From Nematostella vectensis (taxonomy: Eukaryota; Cnidaria; Anthozoa; Actiniaria; Edwardsiidae): 64,000 nucleotides of DNA. Where the stretch lies: positions 18,217,969 to 18,281,968 of the forward strand of contig NC_064035.1 in NCBI RefSeq assembly GCF_932526225.1. Reading direction: 5' to 3'. Below the pieces are notes generated by a model. The model did not search any database and was not told where the DNA came from. It saw only the letters and a program-made list of their open reading frames with translations. Numbering within the stretch: position 1 is the stretch's first letter; every line of letters starts with the position of its first letter. The position numbers and the translations under genes are program-made. This document shows positions 44,587 through 58,351 of the stretch, piece by piece.

Positions 44587-45717
44587 TGCTACAAGGCGTG
44601 TTAGACTTCAAGGATTCTCAGCTATTCCATGATTGTGATTTTGACAGAAACATAAACATTGATTTCTCTAGTTCACCCGACCAGTATTGACATGTAAACC
44701 AGCGGAGATTAAATCTAAAAGCACAAATAACGGCAAGATAGTGCAAAGTTAGTAAAATGAAACCAAGTTCAAAGTCACCTTATATATTCTATTGTATCCC
44801 CCGAGTTAATTCAAAAGATCAATTTACTTTTACAGGAATACTAAAAATGTAAAAAAAAAAGTTAAACTGTTTTCGTACTTTTAAAGTTGTCACCAAAACA
44901 AATAGTGCCTATCTCAGTGTATCAGGAATACCAAATAAAATAAAATCATTCTGCGGATGTCCGAATGAATCTAAGGGGCCTTTGGGTCATTCTGAGGCTA
45001 CAAGGAATAGCCCACGTGCTAAATCTCTTGTTTTGGATTTCCGGTTGGTTATTTGGAAAGCCATGATTGGTTGCCGAGGCGAGTGCACAAGAGTGTATCG
45101 GAATGCGGGGCTGTGATTGGTGGAGGAGCGTCCGCGGTTAAGGCTATGCCACGGACCTCCTACAGCAAGAAAAAGAATGATTGAAAGAATGATGATTTTA
45201 ACACCATCGTAAATTCACGAGTTCTTATTTTGGAGGAAACCGGGCAGAGATTGATTTTGGTATTGGCATTTTATGGAGTTTTTGGTACTCTGTGAATAAG
45301 GGTTTTATTAAGACTTTTTGTGTTACCATAGTGCTTGTAAATGTAGGGGTAGATTTTTCCACGGTCGAGTGCGCGCTTTTAGGAGAATGCTGATTGTTAT
45401 CATAATGCTGTAATACAGCAGCTGATGCGTAATGAACCATGAAGAGCAACGTGTTATAAGAGAGCATCGTTAAGTGTTTACATGGTGTCACGCTTTGCAG
45501 AAAATACCCCCCCCCCCCCCCTTACCCAACAAGCTTAAGCTCCTTTTCGCATATGACTCCCAAGCGGTTTGCACCCATTGCATACCGATCCACGCCCAAC
45601 TCCGATGTTAATTACAAACCAAGCCAAAACAAAGGTTTCAACATTGATCGACCCCGCGCTACGGGTCGCTGCTTGGATAAACAGGTGTGAGGTTGCGTTT
45701 GTCTTTGTTCTAATCGA
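44587..45717 (-). promoter_or_regulatory. CDK4/6 upstream region
   Basis: Two CCAAT boxes on the gene's strand (ATTGG on plus at 45066-45070 and 45116-45120), 50 bp apart, in a GC-richer patch about 500 bp from the start codon. Further upstream there is a C-run near 45508 and no convincing gene: minus-strand open frames at 45225-45491 and 45535-45768 have no recognised motifs. Confidence 0.4.
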
Positions 45718-46110
45718 GCCGTACACAAACATGTGATACCTTAACGCCGACCTGGAGTGATGCGTCAATCGCGAACATGCGACACCTTATAACAACGAGC
45801 CTAAGTGAAGAGATGCGATCTCAACCGTCACTCGCTAACATGCGACACCTTGTAACAACGAGCCGAAGTAAAGAGATGCGATTTCTATCGGCATTCGTTA
45901 ACATGCGATTCGTTAACATGCGACACCTTGCCACCTACTTGAAGTGACGGGATGCGATCCCGACCATCGACTTAAATTGACGAGATGCGATCTCAACCGT
46001 CATTCGTTAACATGCGACACCTTACCACCGACTTGACGTGAGATATGATCTCTACCGTCACTCTTGAACATGCGACACCTTACCACCGACCTAAGTGATT
46101 AAATGCCGGT
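45718..46110. repeat. ~63-68-bp tandem repeat, about 6 degenerate units
   Basis: Units share AACATGCGACACCTTA, then CCACCGAC or CAACGAGC, then AAGTGA-GAGATGCGATCTCAA followed by CCGTCACTCG. For example ATGCGACACC recurs at 45777 and 45840. GATGCGATCTC contains an internal near-palindrome. Confidence 0.85.
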
Positions 46111-46739
46111 GGTAAGGGGGTTAAGTCACCAGACCTGAATTCGGCATGACTTAAAATAACAGCAGAAATATTTGCTTCTATCATGTGAACCTAATTGTTA
46201 AAAAGAATTCGTGCCTATTATACAATTTTTGTCTTTTAGTCGCATTAATTTAAAAAATCAACTGTTCCTGATTGAAATGAATGTCACCAAAGTTCTCATG
46301 CCCAGACCTCAATCGAGAACGAAAGCTCTCGTGCCAATAGTGTAACTCGTTTATTTTAAAAGATGTCAGAAAACTATGAAGATACACGAATGTGGTTTAC
46401 GGTCCTGAGCATACCCGGTCAGTCCTAAGTGCCGACGAAATGGCACATGCGAAGTGAACCCAATAACAGCTCATTCCACGGATGCCAATTTATCTAGATT
46501 GCCATGCCGCATTGCCATGGCACGAGTATTGTCCGGAGGATGTCATGTCAGCGGTGACGGCTGTCGAACATTTTTTTTTTTTTGCATTTGTCCTTCAACG
46601 TCCTTACGGTAATACTGAAGTTATTGAACTTTGCATACGCTAGTCGTATAAGGATTTCGTTCTGAATCTTTAATATATAACATACATAACAGAACATTAT
46701 ACACGTCGGTGTGCCACAACTAGGATTATAGTCGTAGAA
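46111..46739. other. Left flank of satellite; no gene seen
   Basis: Non-coding sequence with a T-run of about 14 near 46570. The stretch at about 46610-46652 (TTATTGAACTTTGCATACGC then TAGTCGTATAAGGATTTCG) is homologous to the right end of the ~202-bp segment found four times inside the satellite. Confidence 0.6.
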
Positions 46740-48775
46740 CTGATTACTGACCTAAACTAGGGCTATGCACTTTGTTGCTCCGTTATACTGCAACTGAGCT
46801 TGACTGTAGTTGCGCACTTAGTATAATCGAGTTACGCACTCATTGACTGGTCTATACTCGAGTTACGCACTTATTGACTGGGATATACTCGGGTTGCGCA
46901 CTTAGTGACTGGGCTATACTCGGGTTGTGCTCTTAGTGTCTGGGCTATACTCGGGTTGCGCACTTAGTGAATGGGCTATACTCGAGTTGCGCACTTATTG
47001 ACTGGGTTATACGCGAGTTGTGCACTTAGTGACTGGGCTATACTTGGGTTGTCCACTTAGTGACTTGGCTATACTCGGGTTGCACACTAAGTAACTGGGC
47101 TATACTCGGGTTGCCCACTTAGTGACTGGGCTATACTTGGGTTGCGGTCTTAGTGTCTGGGCTATACTCGTGTTGCCCACTTAGTGACTGGGCTATACTC
47201 GGGTTGCGCACTTAGTGACTAGGCTATAATCGAGTTGTGCACTTAGTGAATGGGCTATACTCGCGTTGCGCTCTTAGTGTCGGGGCTATACTCGGGTTGT
47301 GCTCTTAGTGTCTGGGCTATACTTGGGTTGCGCACTTAGTGACCGGGCTATACTCGGGTTGCCCACTTAGTAACTGGGCTATACTCGGGTTGCCTACTTA
47401 GTGACTGGGCTATACCCGGGTTGCGTACTAAGTGACTGGGCTATACTCGGGTTGTGCACTTAGTGACCGGGCTATACTCGGGTTGCGCACTTAGTGACTG
47501 GGCTATACTCGGGTTGCGCACTTAGTGACCGGGCTATACTCGGGTTGCCCACTTAGTGACTGGGCTATACTCGGGTTGCCCACTTAGTGTCTCGGCTATA
47601 CTCGGGTTGTGCACTTAGTGACTGGGCTATACTCGGGTTGTGCACTTAGTGACTGGGCTATACTCGGGTTGTGCACTTAGTGACTGGGCTATACTCGGGT
47701 TGTGCACTTAGTGACTGTGCTATACTCGGGTTGAGAACTTAGTGACCGAGCTATACTTGGGTTGCGCACTTAGTGACTGGGCTATACTTGGGTTGCGCTC
47801 TTAGTGACTGAGCTATACTTGGGTTGCGCACTTAGCGACTGGTGTATACTCAGGTTGCACACTAAGTGACCGGGTTATACTCAGGTTGCCCACTTATTGA
47901 CTGGGCTATACTCGGGTTGCGCACTTAGTGACTGGGCTATACTCGGGTTGTGCACTTAGTGACTGGGCTATACTCGGGTTGCGCACTTAGTGACTGAGCT
48001 ATACTCGGGTTGCGCACTTAGTGTCTCGGCTATACTCGGGTTGCGCTCTTAGTGACTGGGCTATACTCGGGTTGTCCACTTAGTGACTGGTTTATACTTG
48101 GGTTGTGCACTTAGTGACTGGGCTATACTCGGGTTGAGCACTTAGTGACTGGGCTATACTTGGGTTGCGCACTAAGTGACTTGGCTATACTCGGGTTGTC
48201 CACTTAGTGACTGGTTTATACTTGGGTTGTGCACTAAGTGACTGGGCTATACTCGGGTTGCGCACTTAGTGACTGAGTTATACTTGGGTTGCGCTCTCAG
48301 TGTCACGGTTATACTCGGATTGCGCACTAAGTATCTTGGCTATACTCGGGTTGTGCACTTAGTTACTGGGCTATACTTGGGTTGCGCACTTAGTGACTGG
48401 TCTATACTCGGGTTGCGCACTTAGTGACTAGCCTATACTCGGGTTGCACACTAAGTGACTGGGCTATACTCGGGTTGCGCACTTAGTTACTGGGCTATAC
48501 TCGTGTTGCACACTTAGTGACTGGGCTATACTCGGGTTGCGCACTTACTGACTGGGATATACTCGAATTGCGCACTTAATGGCTGGGCTATACTCGTGTT
48601 GCGCGCTTAGTGACTGAGATATACTCGAATTGCGCCCTTATTGACTGCGATATTCTCGAATTGCCCACTTAGTGACAGGGCTCTACTCGGGTTGCCAACT
48701 TAGTGGCTGGGCTATACTCGGGTTGCGCTATTAGTGGCTGCGATATACTCGACGGGGGTCGCGCACTTAGTGACT

Positions 48776-48977
48776 AAGTGGAGGATATGGCATGGTTGCT
48801 TACTCAGCATCTTAGATAATATGAGCCAATTGGATTCTTTGCAGACTGTGTATATTTGTTTTCGGAAGATAGCTGCTTTTTCATTATTAAACTTGCTGGA
48901 AGTCAACAAGAGCTTTTTAAGTTGTTTTACTACACTGTTATTGAATTTTACATACGCTAGTAGTATCAGGATTTCGG
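48776..48977. repeat. Satellite-embedded ~202-bp segment, copy 1
   Basis: Non-satellite sequence from AAGTGGAGGATATGGCATGG to AGTATCAGGATTTCGG, flanked by monomers on both sides. Shared open frames on both strands (65 and 109 codons, extending into satellite) are identical in all four copies, which reflects homogenisation, not coding. Confidence 0.9.
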
Positions 48978-51900
48978 GCTATACTCGGGTTGTGCTCTTA
49001 GGGTCTGGGCTATACTCGGGTTGCGCACTTAGTGACTGGGCTATACTCGGGTTGCGCACTTAGTGACTGGGCTATACTCGGGTTGCGCACTACCTGACTG
49101 GGCTTTACTCGGGTTTTGCACTTAGTGACTGGGCTATACACGTGTTGCGCACTTAGTGACTGGGCTATACTCGGGTTGCGCACTAAGTGACTGGGCTATA
49201 CTTGGGTTGCGCTCTTAGTGTCTGGGTTATACTCGGGTTGCGCTCTAAGTAACTGGGCTATACTCGGGTTGCCCATTAAGTGACTGGGCTATACTTGGGT
49301 TGCGCACTTAGTGACTGGGCTATACTTGGGTTGCGCTCTTAGTGACTGAGCTATACTTGGGTTGCGCACTTAGTGACTGGTCTATACTCGGGTTGCGCAC
49401 TTAGTGACTGGGCTATACTCGGGTTGCGCACTACCTGACTGGGCTATATTCGGGTTGTGCACTTAGTGACTGGGCTATACTCGGGTTGCGCACTACCTGA
49501 CTGGGCTATACTCGGGTTGCGCACTTAGTGACTGGGCTATACTCGGGTTGCTCACTAACTGACTGGGCTATATTCGGGTTGTGCACTTAGTGACTGGGCT
49601 ATACTCGGGTTGCGCACTACCTGACTGGGCTATACTCGGGTTGCGCACTTAGTGACTGCTGGACTATACTCGGGTTGCGCACTTAGTGACTGGGCTATAC
49701 TCGGGTTGCGCATTACCTGACTGGGCTATACTCGGGTTGCGCACTTAGTGACTGCTGGACTATACTCAGGTTGCGCACTTAGTGACTGGGCTATACTCGG
49801 GTTGCGCACTAAGTGATTGGGCTATACTTGGGTTGCGCACTTAGTGACTGGGCTATACTCGGGTTGCGCACTTAGTGACTGAGCTATACTTGGGTTGTGC
49901 ACTTAGTGTCTCGGCTATACTCGGGTTGCGCTCTTAGTGACTGGGCTATACTCGGGTTGCACACTAAGTGACTGGGCTATACTCGGGTTGCGCTCTTAGT
50001 GACTGGGCTATACTCAGGTTGCGCACTAAGTGACTGGGCTATACTCGGGTTGCGCACTTAGTGACTGGGCTATACTCGGGTTGCGCACTTAGTGACTGGG
50101 CTATACTTGGCTTGTGCACTTAGTGTCTCGGCTATACTCGGGTTGTGCACTTAGTGACTGGGCTATACTCGGGTTGCACACTAAGTGACTGGGCTAAACT
50201 CGGGTTGCGCACTTAGTGACTGGGCTATACTCGGGTTGAGCACTAAGTGACTGTGCTATACTCGGGTTGCTCACTTAGTGACTGGGCTATACTCGGGTTG
50301 AGTACTTAGTGAATGGGCTATACTCGAGTTGCGCACTTATTGACTGCGTTATACTCGGGTTGTGCACTTAGTGACTGGGCTATACTCGGGTTGCACACTA
50401 AGTGACTGGGCTAAACTCGGGTTGCGCACTTAGTGACTGGGCTATACTCGGGTTGAGCACTAAGTGACTGTGCTATACTCGGGTTGCTCACTTAGTGACT
50501 GGGCTATACTCGGGTTGAGTACTTAGTGAATGGGCTATACTCGAGTTGCGCACTTATTGACTGGGTTATACGCGAGTTGTGCACTTAGTGACTGGGCTAT
50601 ACTTGGGTTGTCCACTTAGTGACTTGGTTATACTCGGGTTGCACACTAAGTAACTGGGCTATACTCGGGTTGCCCACTTAGTGACTGGGCTATACTTGGG
50701 TTGCGGTCTTAGTGTCTGGGCTATACTCGGGTTGCCCACTTAGTGACTGGGCTATACTCGGGTTGCGCACTTAGTGACTAGGCTATAATCGAGTTGTGCA
50801 CTTAGTGAATGGGCTATACTCGCGTTGCGCTCTTAGTGTCGGGGCTATACTCGGGTTGTGCTCTTAGTGTCTGGGCTATACTTGGGTTGCACACTTAGTA
50901 ACTGGGCTATACTCGGGTTGCCTACTTAGTGACTGGGCTATACCCGGGTTGCGTACTAAGTGACTGGGCTATACTCGGGTTGTGCACTTAGTGACCGGGC
51001 TATACTCGGGTTGCCCACTTAGTGACTGGGCTATACTCGGGTTGCCCACTTAGTGTCTCGGCTATACTCGGGTTGTGCACTTAGTGACTGGGCTATACTC
51101 GGGTTGTGCACTTAGTGACTGGGCTATACTCGGGTTGTGCACTTAGTGACTGGGCTATACTCGGGTTGTGCACTTAGTGACTGTGCTATACTCGGGTTGA
51201 GAACTTAGTGACCGAGCTATACTTGGGTTGCGCACTTAGTGACTGGGCTATACTTGGGTTGCGCTCTTAGTGACTGAGCTATACTTGGGTTGCGCACTTA
51301 GCGACTGGTGTATACTCAGGTTGCACACTAAGTGACCGGGTTATACTCAGGTTGCCCACTTAGTGACTGGGCTATACTCGGGTTGCGCACTTAGTGACTG
51401 GGCTATACTCGGGTTGTGCACTTAGTGACTGGGCTATACTCGGGTTGCGCACTTAGTGACTGAGCTATACTCGGGTTGCGCACTTAGTGTCTCGGCTATA
51501 CTCGGGTTGCGCTCTTAGTGACTGGGCTATACTCGGGTTGTCCACTTAGTGACTGGTTTATACTTGGGTTGTGCACTAAGTGACTGGGCTATACTCGGGT
51601 TGCGCACTTAGTGACTGAGTTATACTTGGGTTGCGCTCTCAGTGTCACGGTTATACTCGGATTGCGCACTAAGTATCTTGGCTATACTCGGGTTGTGCAC
51701 TTAGTTACTGGGCTATACTCGGGTTGAGCACTTAGTGACTGAGCTATACTTGGGTTGCGCACTTAGTGACTGGTCTATACTCGGGTTGCGCACTTAGTGA
51801 CTAGCCTATACTCGGGTTGCACACTAAGTGACTGGGCTATACTCGGGTTGCGCACTTAGTTACTGGGCTATACTCGTGTTGCACACTTAGTGACTGGGCT

Positions 51901-52148
51901 ATACTCGGGTTGCGCACTTACTGACTGGGATATACTCGAATTGCGCACTTAATGGCTGGGCTATACTCGTGTTGCGCGCTTAGTGACTGAGATATACTCG
52001 AATTGCGCCCTTATTGACTGCGATATTTTCGAATTGCCCACTTAGTGACAGGGCTCTACTCGGGTTGCCAACTTAGTGGCTGGGCTATACTCGGGTTGCG
52101 CTATTAGTGGCTGCGATATACTCGACGGGGGTCGCGCACTTAGTGACT

Positions 52149-52350
52149 AAGTGGAGGATATGGCATGGTTGCTTACTCAGCATCTTAGATAATATGAGCC
52201 AATTGGATTCTTTGCAGACTGTGTATATTTGTTTTCGGAAGATAGCTGCTTTTTCATTATTAAACTTGCTGGAAGTCAACAAGAGCTTTTTAAGTTGTTT
52301 TACTACACTGTTATTGAATTTTACATACGCTAGTAGTATCAGGATTTCGG
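52149..52350. repeat. Satellite-embedded ~202-bp segment, copy 2
   Basis: Same segment 3,373 bp to the right of copy 1, with the same flanking monomer order on the left (degenerate CGAATTGC units then CGACGGGGGTCGCGCAC). Confidence 0.9.
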
Positions 52351-53699
52351 GCTATACTCGGGTTGTGCTCTTAGGGTCTGGGCTATACTCGGGTTGCGCA
52401 CTTAGTGACTGGGCTATACTCGGGTTGCGCACTTAGTGACTGGGCTATACTCGGGTTGCGCACTACCTGACTGGGCTTTACTCGGGTTTTGCACTTACTG
52501 ACTGGGCTATACTCGTGTTGCGCACTTAGTGACTGGGCTATACTCGGGTTGCGCACTAAGTGACTGGGCTATACTTGGGTTGCGCTCTTAGTGTCTGGGT
52601 TATACTCGGGTTGCGCTCTAAGTAACTGGGCTATACTCGGGTTGCCCACTAAGTGACTGGGCTATACTTGGGTTGCGCACTTAGTGACTGGGCTATACTT
52701 GGGTTGCGCTCTTAGTGACTGAGCTATACTTGGGTTGCGCACTTAGTGACTGGTCTATACTCGGGTTGCGCACTTAGTGACTGGGCTATACTCGGGTTGC
52801 GCACTACCTGACTGGGCTATATTCGGGTTGTGCACTTAGTGACTGGGCTATACTCGGGTTGCGCACTACCTGACTGGGCTATACTCGGGTTGCGCACTTA
52901 GTGACTGGGCTATACTCGGGTTGTGCACTAACTGACTGGGCTATATTCGGGTTGTGCACTTAGTGACTGGGCTATACTCGGGTTGCGCACTACCTGACTG
53001 GGCTATACTAGGGTTGCGCACTTAGTGACTGCTGGACTATACTCGGGTTGCGCACTTAGTGACTGGGCTATAATCGGGTTGCGCATTACCTGACTGGGCT
53101 ATACTCGGGTTGCGCACTTAGTGACTGCTGGACTATACTCAGGTTGCGCACTTAGTGACTGGGCTATACTCGGGTTGCGCACTAAGTGATTGGGCTATAC
53201 TTGGGTTGCGCACTTAGTAACTGGGCTATACTCGGGTTGCGCACTTAGTGTCTGAGCTATACTTGGGTTGTGCACTTAGTGTCTCGGCTATACTCGGGTT
53301 GCGCTCTTAGTGACTGGGCTATACTCGGGTTGCACACTAAGTGACTGGGCTATACTCGGGTTGCGCTCTTAGTGACTGGGCTATACTCAGGTTGCGCACT
53401 AAGTGACTGGGCTATACTCGGGTTGCGCACTTAGTGACTGGGCTATACTCGGGTTGCGCACTTAGTGACTGGGCTATACTTGGCTTGTGCACTTAGTGTC
53501 TCGGCTATACTCGGGTTGTGCACTTAGTGACTGGGCTATACTTGGGTTGCACACTAAGTGACTGGGCTAAACTCGGGTTGCGCACTTAGTGACTGGGCTA
53601 TACTCGGGTTGAGCACTAAGTGACTGTGCTATACTCGGGTTGCTCACTTAGTGACTGGGCTATACTCGGGTTGAGTACTTAGTGACCGGGCTATACTTG

Positions 53700-56600
53700 T
53701 GTTGCGCACTAAGTGACTGGGCTATACTCGGTTTGAGCACTTAGTGAATGGGCTATACTCGAGTTGCACACTTATTGACTGGGTTATACCCGAGTTGTGC
53801 ACTTAGTGACTGGGCTATACTTGGGTTGTGCACTTAGTGACTGGGCTATACTCGGGTTGCGCACTAAGTGACTGGGCTATACTCGGGTTGCGCACTTAGT
53901 GACTGGGCTATACTCAGGTTGCGCACTTAGTGACTGGGCTATACTCGGGTTGCGCACTTAGTGACTGGGCTATACTCGGGTTGTGCACTTAGTGACTGGG
54001 CTATACTTGGGTTGTGCACTTAGTGACTGGGCTATACTCGGGTTGCGCACTTAGTGACTGGGCTATACTTGGGTTGTGCACTTAGTGACTGGGCTATACT
54101 CGGGTTGCGCACTAAGTGACTGGGCTATACTCTGGTTGAGCACTTAGTGAATGGGCTATACTCGGGTTGCCCACTTAGTGACCGGGCTATACTCGAGTTG
54201 CACACTTATTGACTGGGTTATACCCGAGTTGCGCACTTAGTGACTGGGCTATACTCGGGTTGCGGACTTAGTGACTGCTGGACTATACTCGGGTTGCCTA
54301 CTTTGTGACTGGGCTATACTCGTGTTGCGCACTACCTGACTGGGCTATACTAGGGTTGCGGACTTAGTGACTGCTGGGCTATACTCGGGTTGCGCACTTA
54401 GTGACTGGGCTATACTCGGGTTGCGCATTACCTGACTGGGCTATACTCGGGTTGCGCACTTAGTGACTGCTGGACTATACTCAGGTTGCGCACTTAGTGA
54501 CTGGGCTATACTCGGGTTGCGCACTAAGTGATTGGGCTATACTTGGGTTGCGCACTTAGTAACTGGGCTATACTCGGGTTGCGCACTTAGTGTCTGAGCT
54601 ATACTTGGGTTGTGCACTTAGTGTCTCGGCTATACTCGGGTTGCGCTCTTAGTGACTGGGCTATACTCGGGTTGCACACTAAGTGACTGGGCTAAACTCG
54701 GGTTGCGCACTTAGTGACTGGGCTATACTCGGGTTGAGCACTAAGTGACTGTGCTATACTCGGGTTGCTCACTTAGTGACTGGGCTATACTCGGGTTGAG
54801 TACTTAGTGACCGGGCTATACTTGTGTTGCGCACTAAGTGACTGGGCTATACTCGGTTTGAGCACTTAGTGAATGGGCTATACTCGAGTTGCACACTTAT
54901 TGACTGGGTTATACCCGAGTTGTGCACTTAGTGACTGGGCTATACTTGGGTTGTGCACTTAGTGACTGGGCTATACTCGGGTTGCGCACTAAGTGACTGG
55001 GCTATACTCGGGTTGCGCACTTAGTGACTGGGCTATACTCAGGTTGCGCACTTAGTGACTGGGCTATACTCGGGTTGCGCACTTAGTGACTGGGCTATAC
55101 TCGGGTTGTGCACTTAGTGACTGGGCTATACTTGGGTTGTGCACTTAGTGACTGGGCTATACTCGGGTTGCGCACTTAGTGACTGGGCTATACTTGGGTT
55201 GTGCACTTAGTGACTGGGCTATACTCGGGTTGCGCACTAAGTGACTGGGCTATACTCTGGTTGAGCACTTAGTGAATGGGCTATACTCGGGTTGCCCACT
55301 TAGTGACCGGGCTATACTCGAGTTGCACACTTATTGACTGGGTTATACCCGAGTTGCGCACTTAGTGACTGGGCTATACTCGGGTTGCGGACTTAGTGAC
55401 TGCTGGACTATACTCGGGTTGCCTACTTTGTGACTGGGCTATACTCGTGTTGCGCACTACCTGACTGGGCTATACTAGGGTTGCGGACTTAGTGACTGCT
55501 GGGCTATACTCGGGTTGCGCACTTAGTGACTGGGCTATACTCGGGTTGCGCATTACCTGACTGGGCTATACTCGGGTTGCGCACTTAGTGACTGCTGGAC
55601 TATACTCAGGTTGCGCACTTAGTGACTGGGCTATACTCGGGTTGCGCACTAAGTGATTGGGCTATACTTGGGTTGCGCACTTAGTAACTGGGCTATACTC
55701 GGGTTGCGCACTTAGTGTCTGAGCTATACTTGGGTTGTGCACTTAGTGTCTCGGCTATACTCGGGTTGCGCTCTTAGTGACTGGGCTATACTCGGGTTGC
55801 ACACTAAGTGACTGGGCTATACTCGGGTTGCGCTCTTAGTGACTGGGCTATACTCAGGTTGCGCACTAAGTGACTGGGCTATACTCGGGTTGCTCACTTA
55901 GTGACTGGGCTATACTCGGGTTGCGCACTTAGTGACTGGGCTATACTTGGCTTGTGCACTTAGTGTCTCGGCTATACTCGGGTTGTGCACTTAGTGACTG
56001 GGCTATACTCGGGTTGCACACTAAGTGACTGGGCTAAACTCGGGTTGCGCACTTAGTGACTGGGCTATACTCGGGTTGAGCACTAAGTGACTGTGCTATA
56101 CTCGGGTTGCTCACTTAGTGACTGGGCTATACTCGGGTTGAGTACTTAGTGACCGGGCTATACTTGTGTTGCGCACTAAGTGACTGGGCTATACTCGGTT
56201 TGAGCACTTAGTGAATGGGCTATACTCGAGTTGCACACTTATTGACTGGGTTATACCCGAGTTGTGCACTTAGTGACTGGGCTATACTTGGGTTGTGCAC
56301 TTAGTGACTGGGCTATACTCGGGTTGCGCACTAAGTGACTGGGCTATACTCGGGTTGCGCACTTAGTGACTGGGCTATACTCAGGTTGCGCACTTAGTGA
56401 CTGGGCTATACTCGGGTTGCGCACTTAGTGACTGGGCTATACTCGGGTTGTGCACTTAGTGACTGGGCTATACTTGGGTTGTGCACTTAGTGACTGGGCT
56501 ATACTCGGGTTGCGCACTTAGTGACTGGGCTATACTTGGGTTGTGCACTTAGTGACTGGGCTATACTCGGGTTGCGCACTAAGTGACTGGGCTATACTCT

Positions 56601-56750
56601 GGTTGAGCACTTAGTGAATGGGCTATACTCGGGTTGCCCACTTAGTGACCGGGCTATACTCGAGTTGCACACTTATTGACTGGGTTATACCCGAGTTGCG
56701 CACTTAGTGACTGGGCTATACTCGGGTTGCAGACTTAGTGACTGCTGGAC
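53700..56750. repeat. Nested 1.1-1.3-kb duplications inside the satellite
   Basis: The marker GGGTTATACCCGAGTTGTGC occurs at 53781, 54906 and 56248 with the same ordered monomer variants around it, so blocks of 1,125 and 1,342 bp have been duplicated locally. Confidence 0.8.
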
Positions 56751-58149
56751 TATACTCGGGTTGCCTACTTTGTGACTGGGCTATACTCGTGTTGTGCACT
56801 TAGTGACTGGGCTATACTCGGGTTGCGGACTTAGTGATTGCTGGGCTATACTCGGGTTGCGCACTTAGTGACTGAGCTATACTTGGGTTGTGCACTTAGT
56901 GACTGGTCTATACTCGGGTTGCGCACTTAGTGACTGGTCTATACTCGGGTTGCGCACTTAGTGACTGGTCTATACTTGGGTTGCGCACTTAGTGACTGGG
57001 CTATACTCGGGTTGCACACTTAGTGACTGGGCTATACTCAGGTTGCGCACTTACTGACTGGGATATACTCGAGTTGCGCACTTAGTGACTGGGCTATACT
57101 CGAATTGCGCACCTATTGACTGCGATATACTCGAATTGCCCACTTAGTGACAGGGCTATACTCGGGTTGCGTATTAAGTGACTGGGCTATACTCGGGTTG
57201 CGCACTTAGTGACTGAGCTATACTTGGGTTGCGCACTTAGTGACTGGGCTATACTTGGGTTGCGCTCTTAGTGACTAAGCTATACTTGGGATTCGCACTT
57301 AGTGACTGGTCTATACTCGGGTTGCGTTCTTAGTGTCTGGGCTATACTCGGGTTGCGCACTTATTGACTGGGCTATACTCGGGTTGCACACTTAGTGACT
57401 GGGCTATACTCGGGTTGCGCACTTAGTGACTGGGCTATACTCGGGTTGCGCACTTAGTGACTGGGCTATACTCGGGTTGCGCACTTAGTGACTAGGCTAT
57501 ACTCGGGTTGCGCACTTAGTGACTGGGCTATACTCGGGTTGCGCACTTAGTGACTGGGCTATACTCGGGTTGCGCACTTAGTGACTGAGCTATACTTGGG
57601 TTGTGCACTTATTGTCTCAACTATACTCGGGTTGGGCTCTTAGTGACTGGGCTATACTCGGGTTGTCCACTTAGTGACTGGTCTATACTTGGGTTGCGCT
57701 CTTAGTGACTGGGCTATACTCGGGCTGCCCACTTAGTGACTGGGCTATACTTTGGTTGCACTCTTAGTGACTGGGCTATACTCGTGTTGCGCACTAAGTG
57801 ACTGGGCTATACTCGGGTTGCCCACTTAGTGACTGGGCTATACTCGGGTTGCGCACTTAGTGACTGGGCTATACTCGGGTTGCACACTTAGTGACTGGGC
57901 TATACTCGGGTTGCGCACTTACTGACTGGGATATACTCGAGTTGCGCACTTAATGGCTGGGCTATACTCGGGTTGCGCGCTTAGTGACTGAGATATACTC
58001 GAATTGCGCCCTTATTGACTGCGATATTTTCGAATTGCCCACTTAGTGACAGGGCTCTACTCGGGTTGCCAACTTAGTGGCTGGGCTATACTCGGGTTGC
58101 GCTATTAGTGGCTGCGATATACTCGACGGGGGTCGCGCACTTAGTGACT

Positions 58150-58351
58150 AAGTGGAGGATATGGCATGGTTGCTTACTCAGCATCTTAGATAATATGAGC
58201 CAATTGGATTCTTTGCAGACTGTGTATATTTGTTTTCGGAAGATAGCTGCTTTTTCATTATTAAACTTGCTGGAAGTCAACAAGAGCTTTTTAAGTTGTT
58301 TTACTACACTGTTATTGAATTTTACATACGCTAGTAGTATCAGGATTTCGG
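58150..58351. repeat. Satellite-embedded ~202-bp segment, copy 3
   Basis: Same segment 6,001 bp after copy 2. The longer interval contains local duplications of a 1.1-1.3-kb block between about 53.7 and 56.7 kb. Confidence 0.9.
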
